A stretch of DNA of 64,000 nt from Lingula anatina. Its lineage: Eukaryota > Brachiopoda > Lingulata > Lingulida > Lingulidae. Location of the stretch: NCBI RefSeq assembly GCF_001039355.2, contig NW_019775524.1, positions 1,232,065-1,296,064 on the forward strand, given 5' to 3'. Of the stretch, positions 41,940 to 62,828 are shown piece by piece. The translations under genes were made by a program, and so were the position numbers. Position 1 is the first letter of the stretch, and every line of letters begins with the position of its first letter. A model generated the notes under the pieces. That model was given only the letters and a program-made list of their open reading frames with translations, made no database searches and was not told the DNA's origin.

Positions 41940-44795
41940 TTATTGAGCACTAAAATATTTCAGTACATTTTACAGGCCCTCTAAACTACTTGTGTTATAC
42001 ATACATGTAATATATATCTAGACATATTATCACACTTATGTGATATCAGGCTTACAAGCGTAAATGCAATTACATGTTTCATAGTTACATTATATACATA
42101 ATATATATGTAATTTACAGTAACAAGTGGAAATATTACTTAAAAATGTGGGGAATATATATATGAAGCTAGTGTAGGTTTTAGTTTATTAACAAGGGCAT
42201 ATTTGAACTCTAAGTGTAAAGTGGCACTTGATTATTATATATGTAATAAACCATTGCCTTGAGTGCAAACACTAGATATTTCATGACAGAAAAAAAAACT
42301 GTTGATCTCTATTTTATGCAGAATTGTGGTGTATTGTGATGTTGTGGCTGAGTATTGCAGAGTTGTGTGGAGTAAAAGAACACTCCATTTTAAATCAAGA
42401 CATGAAAGCGAATGTTGCATGAAACTGATGACCTGTACATAACTTGTAGTTCTTTGTTGACTTCCAGTGTTAGCTGTGAAACACATTACCAATTTATTAT
42501 ATTGTTATCAAGGCAGATGGCATTTAATCTGTTATCCTATGGAAATCCTGTGGTTTTTGTGGGTACAAAGAAAACGCAGAAAGGAACAAAGGATTTAACT
42601 GAAGTTCATTCATTTCGAAGTAGATTAAAAAAGTCTTCATGCATTTGTGGTAGTATAAAGTAGAAAAGTTGATGATTTCATGCCCATTATTTTCATTGTC
42701 TCCATCCAATCAAAGTTCATACTAAAAAACATTGATGATTCTGTGTGTAAACGGCACAAAAGAGACTTCAGACATTGAGAAAAATGCAAACATACATAAC
42801 ATTAACATGTTTTCTTCAAGTGCCTAGAAAATGGTCAAGAAAAAAAAAAAAAAAGAAAAAAAATTATCTGGTTGTTTTTCTGTAAAACTGGTATATTTTG
42901 TGTGTTACCTGAAAATGATTGCATGACTTGGGAAAGCAAGGCCATATTAAGTCCGCAGATCTGTTAGTCTGCCGATCAACATGCTCTGAATGTCCTCTGA
43001 GTTCATGCAGTGGGATTAAGCTGACAGTTTTGTTGCTCTCATTCTTTTTTATATTTGTCCCATTTTATTCTGGCACATATTAATTAGAGTGCTAGATAAA
43101 TTGAATAATATAGATTTGTGATATGGGTATTTTTTACTGCATGAATAAATCCATAAATCAAGGAGTTATAACAGATTATAACTCCTTGCATAAATCAAAA
43201 CAGTTTTGTAAAGAAGATAAGGTAGAAGGTTTTGAAGGAATTCAGTTATAAAAAGGATTTCAGATAAAAAGATGAAGGACATATAGTGTGATAATTTTAC
43301 AGATTTAAGTGATAACATAGGATTTTGAAAGCAGCCAGGTATAACAAAGACTAGGAGTAGAGAGGTAAACCATTAGTGCTAGTCACAGGGAGCTAGAGCA
43401 GAACCAGAGGCAACAGTTTGTTAATGAGTTGTGGAAAAAAAATGCCTTAGGAAATTCAGTAGTGCTGTCATCATATTTGTGGTTTCCTGCTCGCTGAATA
43501 CCTGAATAGTGTGGATATGGATAATGGAGCCAGAGACAGGTGTGGCCATTTTGTTAATCAGGCCACCTCCCAGCCTCTGTGGTTGGAGAGTACCTTACCA
43601 TGGTAAACATCTGGAGGTGACGTGTATGGAGTTCTAGTTCTTTGTTGTCTACTTTGTTATTAGTATTGCCAGATATGGAGACACCAAGTTTTATCATACA
43701 ATTAAAATTTGATGTAGTTTCTAAATAAAAACAAGTGTTTAGGCCCATAAGAATGACAGATATATTCCAAAACATATTCCTGTATTACTGTAAAAACAGG
43801 TCTGCAGATTCCGTGTCTTCATATTAGCTACATGATTAAAACCACGCTCCTTAGTTGTCCAAAAATATCAGTGTGGAATATTTATGTAATCTCTTTGAAT
43901 TAAGAGGTCGTGGCCCATGAATTGATTTATAATTAAATTGACACCAGTGATGATGGAGGTCAGATGGTTAATAAATTAGTGCCTACAAGCCGGTACAGCT
44001 GTTTTTATTAAAATGGACAGACATTTTATTTTACATGCCTGAAACTTTTGTCATCATAGACAGGGTATTTTAGTTCAAATATGGACTTGCCTCTGTCTCT
44101 CTTTGTGATGTATGGTTACTTTATTAAATCTGACTGTCTTGTCATATGTTGCAATATGAAACATGAATAGTTTCTGCCAGGATACATTTATCCAACTACT
44201 TGAACTGATAGAGATTAGTATAGAGTGCATGGTATGTATTTTAGGATCTTTGTGACAAACCCCTTTATTTACAAATTTACAAAAGGTACTATTCACATGA
44301 AAATTAAATTTAAAATGACAAAAAGCTCTATAAATTGCTTTGATAATGAGAAAAAATGAGGAATGGTGATTGAAGTTGATATAGATATTAAGTTCATAAA
44401 ATGCTTTCTAGAAGGCTGGTGGTATACAGTTTCAGTGTGGTTTCCTTTCAAAGATATCAGAAGAACCAGTTGTACTGGCTGATAGAATTCCTGTGTGAAA
44501 TACAGTTGTTTTGCTGCAGTCTGGCATATTTTGAGTATATTTTTTATTTCACCAGATAAAATATTATAGAAAAGGGGTTTAGCAACTGAGATGGTCCCTG
44601 TTAACAGAAATATGTTTGCTATTTGGTGTCCAGATCATATACAGGTGATTCAAAAAAAATTTTTTGTGGTAGTGTTTAAAGTAAATTGGAAGTGTGCATG
44701 TAGTTATAGTTTGGTGCATTGTTATGCGAAGTCACGGGTACACTGCATATATCATAATGCATGTTTCTATATGTGGACAGGCACATGCATGCGTG

Positions 44796-44830
<35 letters not shown>

Positions 44831-47561
44831 AACGGAAATGGTATTGTAGAGAAGAAACTATATAATGCTGTGACAGCATTCTCCATGACTGCTTTGACTG
44901 ATAAAGAATGATGCATTCCTCAGTATGGCAGGGCTGCTGAAGCCTGATGGTTTCAATTAGTTTCTTAATTTCTGAGGAGGGTTTCTAAATTGCTAGCTCT
45001 GTATCTGTTGGCACATTGTCTGGCCCCAAGGTGCCCTAGGCCTATTTCCATCACAAAACATTTATTACAGAGGTAGCCTGCAGTCCCTGTTGCTCTATTC
45101 CTCTGTAACCTTGGTTTAAAATGGGCTGTCACAATTGTCTGCGTCAAGACAGCAGTGTTAACATTTGATAAACACACAATTTTATGTTAAGAGCTCTATA
45201 CAAACAGTCAGGTCCCACAGTCTTGGAGGGGACGTGTTCTCCTGGCACTGGGGCCCTGCCCCTATGACAGCGGGCTGTTTGTTGTGACTGGCCTGTGTAT
45301 TAACTAATTGACCTGGGTCTATTTACAGACTCACTGTTGCAGACAGGGTGGTTTTCCCAGTAATTCATATCGCAGCAGCTATTTGGAAATAAAAAGATGA
45401 AAAGCAAAAGGGTGGAAAAGGGCGCCATGCTTGGTTTCAGTGTAAAGGAGGGGGGTGATCTTTGTCTCGTTGCATAATCACATGGTGGCCCAGATTGAAG
45501 AAATATTTTGATTCTGTAAGAAAGAATATTATTCTTGTCTTTGACAGAAAAGGATGGTGCAAAGGATGAAAAAAAATTAATGAACCATAGCATATGCATT
45601 TTTTGTGTGTACTGAATTCAATAATTTATAGAAAACAGAGTATAAGACATAAGTCTGGACAAAGCATGTTTCCCAACTAAGTGCTGTGACAAGTGATTTG
45701 TTGTACCTGGCACACAGGTGTCACCAGCAGGGAAATTAGAGCAGGTGGTTTGACTCTAAAGAGCACCTCATGTATTATAGCAGATTACTCCTGCCTGCTT
45801 TGTCTGCTGCTCCTGTCCTCTTTCTTTAATTAAGCAGCATTAACACTCAGGTTACTTCATTCTAGATTCACTTCATTGTGAAGGCAGTGTGCTGCTCATT
45901 TTCATTAATACTAAAATGAAGGATGGTCCTCTTTGTGGCTAATGCTTACTTCTTAAGTGTGTACATTAGTAGAATTGATGAGAAAGAAAGAGATTGCAAA
46001 TGACCTTGACCCCAAAATGACCTTCAAAACAATAACATAAAAGATAAAAGTTCCTTTAAACAACCATGTCTTCCCTATATCTGTTTTGTATTGATGAATA
46101 TTTGACTTGTTACACATTTGACAAGGAAGGGTTTTAATTAAGATTTATGTTTTTATTTTAGGTGATATGTAGAAGAACAGAAGAGACAGGGAAGGTGAAG
46201 GTCCTGCTTCGTTGGAGTCCTGAAGATGTGTAAGTGCTGGCAGTGATCAGAGAAGAATTTATCAGCTGTGTTACGCTGCATATCATAAAGCAGTAATTTT
46301 TTCTTCCTCAGTCAACATCTTTGTAAATGTTGCATATTTCCAATATTTCGTTGTGTATCTAGAGCGTCTTCCTCAGGTAATGAGACTGCTCAGGTGAATA
46401 CAGTCTTTACAGATGTACTGGCTGTCAATGAGTCTTAAGACTGTGTTTGTAACGGGGAGCTTTTTTGGATTCTCTTTGGTTTAACTACCCAGATTCTTGT
46501 ACAGGTCCATAGGCTGGAGATTTGGAAGGAAAGGGGGAGGGGGTTCAAAAGAATTGCCCTTTATGCCAAAAAAGTCCACTTTGATTTAGATGCTCTGCCT
46601 GTGTAAAATTTGGGTTAACTTAGGGGGTAAAATGATCTACTTCTTTAGAAAAGAATTCCCTTTAAAATGGCTAGCTAGGCTACATGTCCGTTATAAGAAG
46701 TCTCCCAGGTCAGCAGCAGATCTATATGGTGCAGTCATGTGTAAAACAAGAAGTTTCTAGAACCAGTGCTCTGAACAGTATTTGACAGTTTTCCCTGTCA
46801 TGAAAATAACAGTTTCAACCTTTCAGTAAGCATTTCCTGAGGTCCAGATCCTATGAGATCCTCTGTCCTGGTAGTGTGGAAGACTTTTACAGAACACGGA
46901 GAGTTAGGGTTGACTTGAGCTATCCCAGACTAATGCCCACTATCACAGACTATTAAAAAACAGTGGTTTTGATTAAATGTTGTTATATTTCAATCCAAAG
47001 TAAAGAGTTGCAGCCTTTCAGTTAAGAAAAACCAACAAGAGCCTGCTGGAGTCAGTTATTGAAGTATTAGCAAAAACAACACAGGGAATAAAACTTAGCA
47101 ATATCACTCCTGAGAGATTGATAGCATCTGTGTGCTTTCCAACTGAAGGCACGAAGATTTGTTCACAAGGTGTAAGAAATTAAGAAAACTTATCATTTGT
47201 GGTTATGTGGCCTGAAGTCTGGTTTTGTTTTATTTCACTTGTAGCTGAGAGTTTTCTGGACGCATGTAGGGTCAATTTTTTATTAGTCTAAAAAAATTAT
47301 TTTTAGTGTCTGTACAGATTGAATTTAAGAAATTGCTTCTTATTGTATTTGAACTAATGATTTTTGCATGTCTCATATCAATCCTCGTTATCTTTTTTTT
47401 CTTACTGTTTTAGATTACCGGATGAATGGGTCTCAGAAGCTCAGGTGGCATCCAATGCAAAATGTGTCATTCCGATCTCAGATTTACCTCCTGATACTGC
47501 CATTAACCTGGACCCATCCATCTACAGACCCATACGATACAGGAAGAGTCGGAGAAAATAA
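24801..47561 (+). CDS. AEBP2: AEBP2 / Jing-type C2H2 zinc-finger PRC2 cofactor
   Basis: Accessory subunit of Polycomb repressive complex 2; vertebrate AEBP2 binds nucleosomal DNA and stimulates EZH2. Five exons (24801-25123, 34087-34892, 36969-37093, 46162-46229, 47414-47561) are in phase and encode 489 aa (human 517). Residues about 1-250 are hydrophilic, Ser/Thr/Pro-rich and poorly conserved. Three C2H2 fingers follow: C252/C257/H269/H274, C286/C291/H307/H311 (long loop, LWEGCKVFNKPSCS as in AEBP2) and C319/C324/H337/H341. A basic block, MLKKKKTRRKRPWF, comes next. The conserved C-terminus includes [28 protein letters not shown] and a final LDPSIYRP with a basic tail, which in AEBP2 contacts SUZ12/RBBP4 (known). 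The start ATG has a good context (GCCGAGATGG). Introns 1 and 3 are each about 9 kb. Intron 3 begins with a repeat of its own donor and contains an assembly gap. Confidence 0.96.
25361..25793 (+). repeat. Duplicated 213-base segment across a single N (assembly join)
   Basis: Sequence 25361-25574 is repeated at 25576-25793, separated by one N at 25575. The copies differ only in homopolymer lengths (T6/T7, A6/A7, T7/T5). This fits an unmerged contig overlap rather than a real tandem duplication. Confidence 0.85.
27522..27581. repeat. (AT)n microsatellite
   Basis: About 30 AT units in AEBP2 intron 1. Confidence 0.95.
31811..31997 (+). repeat. 53-bp tandem repeat, about 3.5 copies
   Basis: The unit includes AGTTTTTGAATCGATTAAAA and CACATTATTGCTTAGTTCATT. 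Repeats begin near 31812, 31864, 31917 and 31970, with very few differences between the middle copies. Confidence 0.9.
32073..32132. repeat. (GT)n microsatellite
   Basis: Thirty GT units in AEBP2 intron 1, followed by imperfect GT/GCAT repeats; produces Val-Cys and His-Thr pseudo-ORFs. Confidence 0.95.
37070..38030 (+). repeat. 46-bp minisatellite seeded at the AEBP2 exon 3 splice donor
   Basis: The unit joins the last exon bases (AATACTGTAACATTCCACAG, then TACT) to the donor GTAAGTACAGC and AATAATATCAC. GTAAGT donors occur at 37094, 37140 and 37186, exactly 46 bases apart. The array enters the N gap and diverged copies reappear at 37946-38030 (donor-like GTAAGT and GTAAGA). If the gap length is real, about 20 copies are possible. 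Confidence 0.9.
37193..37945. other. Assembly gap (753 N) inside a minisatellite
   Basis: A run of 753 N is flanked on both sides by the same 46-bp repeat, so the gap most likely reflects collapse of the tandem array. Long ORFs crossing it are artefacts of N translation. Confidence 0.97.
39865..40515 (+). repeat. 35-bp minisatellite, about 18 copies
   Basis: The tandem unit is close to GTGGCCATGAACTGGTAGGG followed by TTTTCTGGGCCCTGA. Copies differ by substitutions and small indels; one copy near 40260 is partly replaced. It lies wholly inside AEBP2 intron 3 and shows no inverted structure or spacer pattern. Confidence 0.9.
40989..41195. mobile_element. MITE-like repeat, copy 2 (AEBP2 intron 3)
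   Basis: Second copy of the element at 8559-8752. Its ends form cleaner inverted repeats (ATTCCCATAGATT against AATCTATGGAAAT). It has an internal duplication of AGGTCGATCTAA near its right end. The two copies differ by scattered substitutions, so the insertions are not recent. Confidence 0.8.
41893..41939. repeat. (ATA)n microsatellite with SINE-like flank
   Basis: ATA repeat followed by TTTATTGAGCACTAAAA, reminiscent of the tails of short retroposons that end in ATA repeats; only a suggestion. Confidence 0.85.
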
Positions 47562-50500
47562 AACACAGGCAGGGAATCAAAATGTACTGTTTCTTCAAGC
47601 TTTTTTCTAAAGGGGGTTTCCACTGCAAGTTGCATACATTGTAGGCATTATACTGTGGACTACAAAGCTGTAGGGGGAGCCACAGACAGTGAAGATAGAT
47701 GCTGATGTGGTATCACTGCAAGGCTGTAGATGGAGCCACAAACAGTGAAGATGGAAGCTAATGTGGTGTTAATGAGATAGCAAGACTGTTTCAGTTGGAA
47801 ATGACAGGATTGGGGAGAAAGTCTCAAGGAAGGATAATAGACATTTACAACTATTAAATACAAGAAGAGGCATGAAAGCATGTATTGTGTGCTAAAATGA
47901 TACATGTTTTTATAACTCATACTAGTTTTTTTTACTTTTTTTTTGGGGGGGGGGGACAGTAAGCAGACTCTCCCTATAAACACTCGTCATTTATCACCGT
48001 GATATTGTTTGTCACATAAGTCTCAATGTTTCAGGCTAAGATGTTGTCAAGTTTGGATTAGAAATGATGTGTATACATGACACCATTTCAATGGAAAAAC
48101 AAATGATACAGTTTCAAAATTTCTCTTTATTTCCTCTGTTAGCATGAGATGATTAACTGGATAGTATTTTTAGATTTAAAGATATGTGATACATAAATGA
48201 TTTAGCATGAAATCCAGACAGTAAATGCTGTGCTCTAGAGAAGTCATCACATACTGATTAGCCTTCAGAGTCATGGCTTTTGAATAATATCTTTGGTGTC
48301 CCTTTATTTTGTGGTTCCCAGAAGATTATAGTGAAATTGTATTATCTAAAAAGATGTGGATCCAGACATTTTGGAAGAGATGGACCATGAATGGCTGGCT
48401 GGATCAGCTTGGATTTAATGGATTAATGTGCCACCATTCTTCACCACATTGATTGTACATTAGTGGCAGTTTTCTGCTGGATTAACTCCTGTGACACTGC
48501 TTTGTCCAAAATATTATCCTTGGCATTGAATTTTGAACATAGCAGTGCTTTCATTATTTAAGGATCTGTTATCAAATCAGTTTTTCACAATTATTGTTAT
48601 CTATTGGGATGAGTCAGAAATTTCTGCAGTTCTAAAGCCATTGACGTCAGATAGAAAGAAAGTTGAACTGTGGAGTGGAAATTTGCAAGAAGAAATTATT
48701 TCTGGTTTTCACATATTGCAATGTAATATTTGAAACTTTGCAAACATGGTTATGTACATGCATATGCATTATCAGAGGTAACAATTGACACTTGGTCATA
48801 GATGGAGGCATGTGCATTTTATAATTATCTTTTGTCTTTCTCTCTTTCTGTTGTCTTTCTTGGTGATATATTCCTGTAAAAGTATGTGTGCTTGATTTTC
48901 GATCTCAGTTGAAAATATGATTCAACATGTGATTATTAGCCTGTCATCAGAATTGAAGAGAAAATACTCTGTCACCCGCTCAGGAATGTTAAAAAAAAAG
49001 ATGTTTATCACTGGGGTCAACATCTCATGTCTAAAACCCATAATTGCATGATACAAATTGTTGTGTTCAATCAATGATTAATATATATCAGTTAATACAA
49101 TTTGTATTTTGATAAGTGGCATTTCCAGCAATTTTCCCATGAGGATCTTCCATCTTTATCGAGTGGGAAAACTGTTAGCTTAAGGGTCATAATCACCTGC
49201 TTGAATACAGGAAGAGCACCCCTTCTCATTGCTCACACACGTTTTACCTCAGAGGGGAGTTAGCAATAATGAAACCTTGTCACTGCCAGTGAAGGAAAGG
49301 AAGTTCTGGGGAAGGCCATTTCAGTTGAAGACCAATCCTTCCATCGAAGCCACTTATGCAAATTTGCAACATCGATATAGCTGAATCCAAATCTGTGGAG
49401 ACCATAAAATATGCTACTCATCATTATGATTTAGTCTTATTATCAATGAAGGCAGACCAAAGCCTACCTCTTAGACACTCTCAGGGCTGTGTGGTATTAC
49501 ATGGATACTACAGACAAGGAGGCTTGGGACATATGACCTTTGACCTTGGGTTCGCAATGTATTGCATTACAGGATGAGTAAAAAACATCAAAGCATAAAA
49601 ACAGGATGATATTGAAAAAGATAACAACACCCAGAGCTTGTTTGATTATTTAATAGTCAAATATTAGATGCTGCAACTTTCACATAACAACTCTGCATTG
49701 GTTTGGTATATTTATTGCTTCTCTTAGTTGAGCAATGTGCACATACTTGTTCCATTAATTCAAGCGTCTTTCATATTACATCTGGCTTTTTCCAAATATT
49801 CTTAGCAATATCAGGACGGTTGAAATATTTTGCTAAGACATTGATGGCAAAATGAGCTCCTGTTATCTCATTCAAGGCTCTAGTCTCATTTGTTGGCAAC
49901 TGAAAATGTTGCTTGAAGATTGTTTTCATTCCTTTTTTCCAGATAGAAAACACTAGTTTTTTTTTTTTAAGTTTGCAGGATTCAAAAGTTAAAAAATAAA
50001 AGATTTCTGCATGGCATGCTCCTAACCAAAAATCATCACTGGACAAATGTTCAATTATCTTCTATAGATAGACATGTCTTGCTTGCAGACAGGAAGGTTG
50101 CAATGCCGTCGGTCAATCTGCAATGATATGAATTATTAATACTCTCTCTCTCTCTCTTTCTCTCTGTTGCATGTAGGATGTTATTATTCCCTAGCAGACA
50201 TTAATCCTACAGAAAGGCATTAAAGACAAGTGTTTGTGAGAGGTGGACCTATGTCCACTCTCTGTCAGTCACTAGGGCATTATACTTTAATTTACTTTAA
50301 TTGTGGCATAACACGTTGATCTCAGGTCCTGAAACTTCAATGGGGTAAGGTTGTTGGACAGCAGACCCTCCAATATCTTGTGGGAAAAAATCATACAGGA
50401 TTGTCGGAATGACTTGGAGGTTGGATTTGATTTCTGTAAACTGGCTATAGAGGGAGCTGTTCATGGCCTACTGTCCAAATGATCTCGATTGGAAACTGTT

Positions 50501-51240
50501 ACATTCACATCCAGAATTGAACCTGACCAAATATGAGGAGTTTTGAATGTGCGAATACATTGATTTGTGTGGTATTTGAAGATTTTTAATTGCTCACTGC
50601 TTAATAAGTAATTGTTTTACCGTAGTTGGTTTGCTGTATCAGCAATGTGTAGGATGAAGTGACCAGTGAAATGTTATATCAAGTTGCTTGTGGAAATAAT
50701 TCTGTAAATTTGTGAATTTGGCCATTTTCATTGATGTAAATATGTTAAGAATGTAAAGAAGTTGTTTCAGAAGACAGGTATTGTAAGGTGAGAAATGACG
50801 GATAAGAGAGACCGACTACATTTGCGTGCACCTTGTAGCTTATAGTCCTGTAGAAAGCTTAGTGAATGGGGAAGGGGGGGGGGGTTAATTTAATGACAGT
50901 ATATGGCTACGTAGATTTTACTTGCATGACATTTAAGTTCTTTTGAGGGCTTTTTTGCCCTTATGGAAGCCAACATCTCTTTTCAATATTTTTTTCAGCT
51001 TTTTTTTTTCAAATGTAGATTGGGTCTCCCAGGTGTGTTAATGATACTGGAGAATTTGAATTCTTTGCAGTATTTATTTTTAGGTATTACTGTTATTTAT
51101 TGTTTTGATCTAGACAAATCATATTTTCATTAACGGATAATGAGACAAACTTGTCCAAAAGTGTAAACTCTATGTATGATAGGTGCACTTGTAGTTTTGT
51201 ATAAGAGAAGTGAAATGAATAAAAAGACCATTCTAAATGA
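47562..51240 (+). other. AEBP2 3' UTR (probable)
   Basis: No coding exon follows the AEBP2 stop. A strong plus-strand AATAAA at 51218-51223, in GAATGAATAAAAAG, is a good candidate for the distal polyA signal and would make a 3.7-kb 3' UTR. Earlier signals could give shorter forms. Small reading frames (for example 49356-49577) show no recognisable features. Confidence 0.45.
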
Positions 51241-51251
51241 CTGTGTTTATT
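51218..51251. terminator. Back-to-back polyA signals of AEBP2 (+) and the coiled-coil gene (-)
   Basis: Plus-strand AATAAA at 51218-51223 faces a minus-strand AATAAA (TTTATT at 51246-51251). Cleavage normally occurs 10-30 bases beyond each signal, so the two mRNAs would overlap by their last few tens of bases. Inferred from motif positions only. Confidence 0.55.
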
Positions 51252-52588
51252 GCATTTTTCAAATTCAGTTTTATACAGTTATATACAAGATGTACACATA
51301 CATGAGCAGGTAAATTGATCAAAACATTTGTTGGCTAAACTCCAGCAGATCTTTGGGAAGTACTAACCTAAGACAAATATGTGGTCAGTATTTGATAAAA
51401 GTAAAGGCACTTTTTAGTCACCAACCTTTCAGTTCATACACCATAGCAGTCAACAACATGAAGTGTAAGATACAGAATTTGTAAGTAAATAAAAATTGAA
51501 ATATTCCCTACCCAGGCCAACAATAAACAACAGTATAGTAGAATGTGCACCTGAAAACATATGCATGTTTCTTTTCCAATATTTTAATACAAAAGGATGC
51601 ATATGAAAATTATGTAAAAGACAAACATCTGCTTGCGTTTAAAATGTCATTTTTTCCCTTGTAGATAGTAAAATAATGGATTTTTCTTGTGAACATTTAT
51701 TTCAATTTGAAACCACACCTTTACATAAACATTATTGTGTTTTGGTATGGTATATCTACATATTTATTGACACTGATGACAGAGATGCCATGGTGCAATA
51801 AAATGGGTGCCAAAAAGTTATTTGAGCAATTGAAAGAAATTTAAAATTGGCCTAAACCTTGACTTCAAGAGCAGCGTGTAGATATAAAGAAAATATATCA
51901 AGACAGTTTGCCTCTTTATCTCACAAATCTCAAATTCCTAACAGATGTTTTTCACAAGATGTGATATTTTCCTAGGACAAGAAAAGTTGTTTCCAGTTCA
52001 CCTGGCGGACATAACATGTTAGTCATAAAATGCAACATTTTACCAGATAACATATCTAAATCAATCAGAAATAAAAAGGCAAAGAATGCTTCTTAGTTCT
52101 CGTATTCCCCCCAACAATGAAATGTTACACTTTCACCTGACGTCTTTTGGAGGTTTTTTTTGTCTCTATAGGATACAACCTTACAGTAAAAACTACTGGT
52201 CTGACATTAAAAGGGTTATCAACTGTATTTTCTGTCTATTGTATTATTGAAGGTTTAAAAATATGGTTATGGTTGTGAGCAACTTTGATTCTGAACAAAC
52301 TGCTATTTTTATGCAGTTATAGGCTGAAATAGTTTTTCAGTTTTTGTCTGGAAATTAACCTGTTAACTAACATAATATTTGTGTTGTCTCAGTGAAAACA
52401 AGAAGAGTTAAATACAGCCATGAAACCAGGAATAAACTAAACTGAATACAGATCTGTCACTGCACCACAGGGGACACAGCAAGAGATACTGAAAGATTAT
52501 TACCAGCAGTATTTAATGGTGAAGCTGCATTAAACTCTCCTCATGTCTCCTGATTAAAATCAAATCTGGCAAAAAAGTATTCTTCCAT
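51252..52588 (-). other. 3' UTR of the coiled-coil gene (probable)
   Basis: AT-rich, non-coding sequence between the minus-strand stop codon at 52589 and the candidate polyA signal at 51246-51251; a UTR of about 1.35 kb is implied. No other feature was seen. Confidence 0.5.
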
Positions 52589-61323
<8,735 letters not shown>

Positions 61324-61740
61324 AATATTCCCTCTCCTTCCCTAATGGGAGCCCAGACTGTTTGATGTTGCTACGTCATGTGACCGTAATTGGATCTTGC
61401 CTAACTGATATTTATAAAGAATTTGTTCAAATAATGCATCTTGTCAACATCATATATGATTGAATTCTACAAATTAGGCATATTTAATCGTTTGGTGGTA
61501 TTTACAATAATTTTTTTCTGTGTTTTCTCGTTGAAATAAATAAAATATCATTGATGCCTAACTATGCGAAGATAAAAACCTCGCCATTTATCGCGAGATC
61601 TCATAAAGGTGAAGGTCGTTAATGGGAAAAACGTTTTGGCACGATGTTGGTGTAGTTGTAAATCGTCTTGCTGACTTTACTTTGTATTGAAGTGCATAAT
61701 TAAATTTCTTTCAATTGTTTCGTTGAATTTAGGAGAAGGG
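61324..61740. promoter_or_regulatory. Divergent promoter region of the coiled-coil gene and TFIP11, with a candidate TFIP11 5' exon
   Basis: A TACGTCA CRE variant directly followed by TGTGAC lies at about 61372-61382, close to the minus-strand start codon. A GTAAGA donor at 61741 following GGAGAAGGG could end a non-coding TFIP11 first exon that splices to the acceptor at 62808-62809 (TTTGCTTTAG). The position of this exon is inferred; I cannot fix its 5' end. Confidence 0.45.
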
Positions 61741-62051
61741 GTAAGATCACAGATGCACCATTACTTAGATTCAATAGTTTTAGACGAAAAAGTTAAATTA
61801 GTTTCTAAATTCTGTCGTTTGGCTTTGAACAACGAATCGTGAAAATTGATTCCCCGGCGAGTTCGCAATCAAATTGATAGCACTTATTACTTATATTTGT
61901 AGATTTGTTACTAGTACTATGAGTCGTGTCTGATTTTATAATGTTACATAACACTGCATAGAGTGGTACTGATTTATATAATTATACTGAAAAAAGGTTA
62001 ACAGTATTTACATTTCATGACCATGTAAATAAATGTAATTATCATATATAA

Positions 62052-62748
62052 TATTGTTTTTGGCATGTATGTGTCTGGATTTTTTGTGGCACTGCCTTAA
62101 ACATGTTCATGCAAAGAAATGTAGGCTTGATCAAAGTACAACCATACATTAGTGAGGTGTCAGTGATTTGTAAAGAGATACTAGGTATTTTCTGTTATGC
62201 ACTCTGGACTCGGTGTGACTGAAATGCGCAATACACCGCAATACAGCGCAACACAGTGCAATACACTTCAAAAATCAAATCCAGTTGCAATTACACAATG
62301 AAATGACCATTCCCAGCAAAGTATGGTGATATAAAAACAACCTATATTACTAGGTAAGTAATATCGTTGATATAACTTAACAAATCAGCAAGACTTTTTT
62401 ATTGTCTGGTTGGCAGCCATGTTGGCGAGTGGCTCTTCTTGGATATATTACTGGCCAAGAAGAGCTACTCGCCAAAATGGCGGCTGACCAAACAATGAAA
62501 TAATTGTCAAGTTGTATCAGCAATATTAATTACTATGTACTATATTTTGCTTTTATATCACCCTATTTTATTTGAGATTACCCTTTCCTGTGTTTANTGT
62601 ATGTGTCTGGATTTTTTGTGGCACTGCCTTAAACATGTTCATGCAAAGAAATGTAGGCTTGATCAAAGTACAACCATACATTAGTGAGGTGTCAGTGATT
62701 TGTAAAGAGATACTAGGTATTTTCTGTTATGCACTCTGGACTTGCTGG
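62052..62748 (+). repeat. Duplicated segment across a single N upstream of TFIP11 (haplotype join)
   Basis: About 150 bases starting TGTATGTGTCTGGATTTTTT occur at 62054-62205 and again immediately after the N at 62597. After copy 1 the sequence continues into a stretch holding a foldback element (62206-62596); after copy 2 it continues directly to TFIP11. This is best explained by two allelic contigs placed in series. Confidence 0.75.
62318..62570. mobile_element. About 250-bp diverged foldback element upstream of TFIP11
   Basis: The arms pair over about 120 bases with mismatches: GGTGATATAAAA at the left against TTTTATATCACC at the right, and a strongly paired core (GGCGAGTGGCTCTTCTTGG against CCAAGAAGAGCTACTCGCC). 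The core also holds AAAATGGCGGC, a YY1-like site. It lies inside the segment between the two copies of a false duplication, so it may belong to only one haplotype. Confidence 0.7.
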
Positions 62749-62828
62749 TGACCATTGACAAACTGCAAGTTCTCTTGTAATGATATATTTTCTTTTTCAT
62801 TTGCTTTAGGATTTAGTATACAGCAAAA

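Larger units (their letters stand above)
37094..46161 (+). other. AEBP2 intron 3 (gap, minisatellites, one MITE copy)
   Basis: This intron starts with a 46-bp minisatellite interrupted by a 753-base run of N. It also holds an 18-copy 35-bp minisatellite (39865-40515), a repeat element shared with TBC1D15 intron 1 (40989-41195), an ATA microsatellite (41893-41939) and a small perfect hairpin (43159-43188). No coding exon other than the AEBP2 ones was recognised. Confidence 0.6.
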
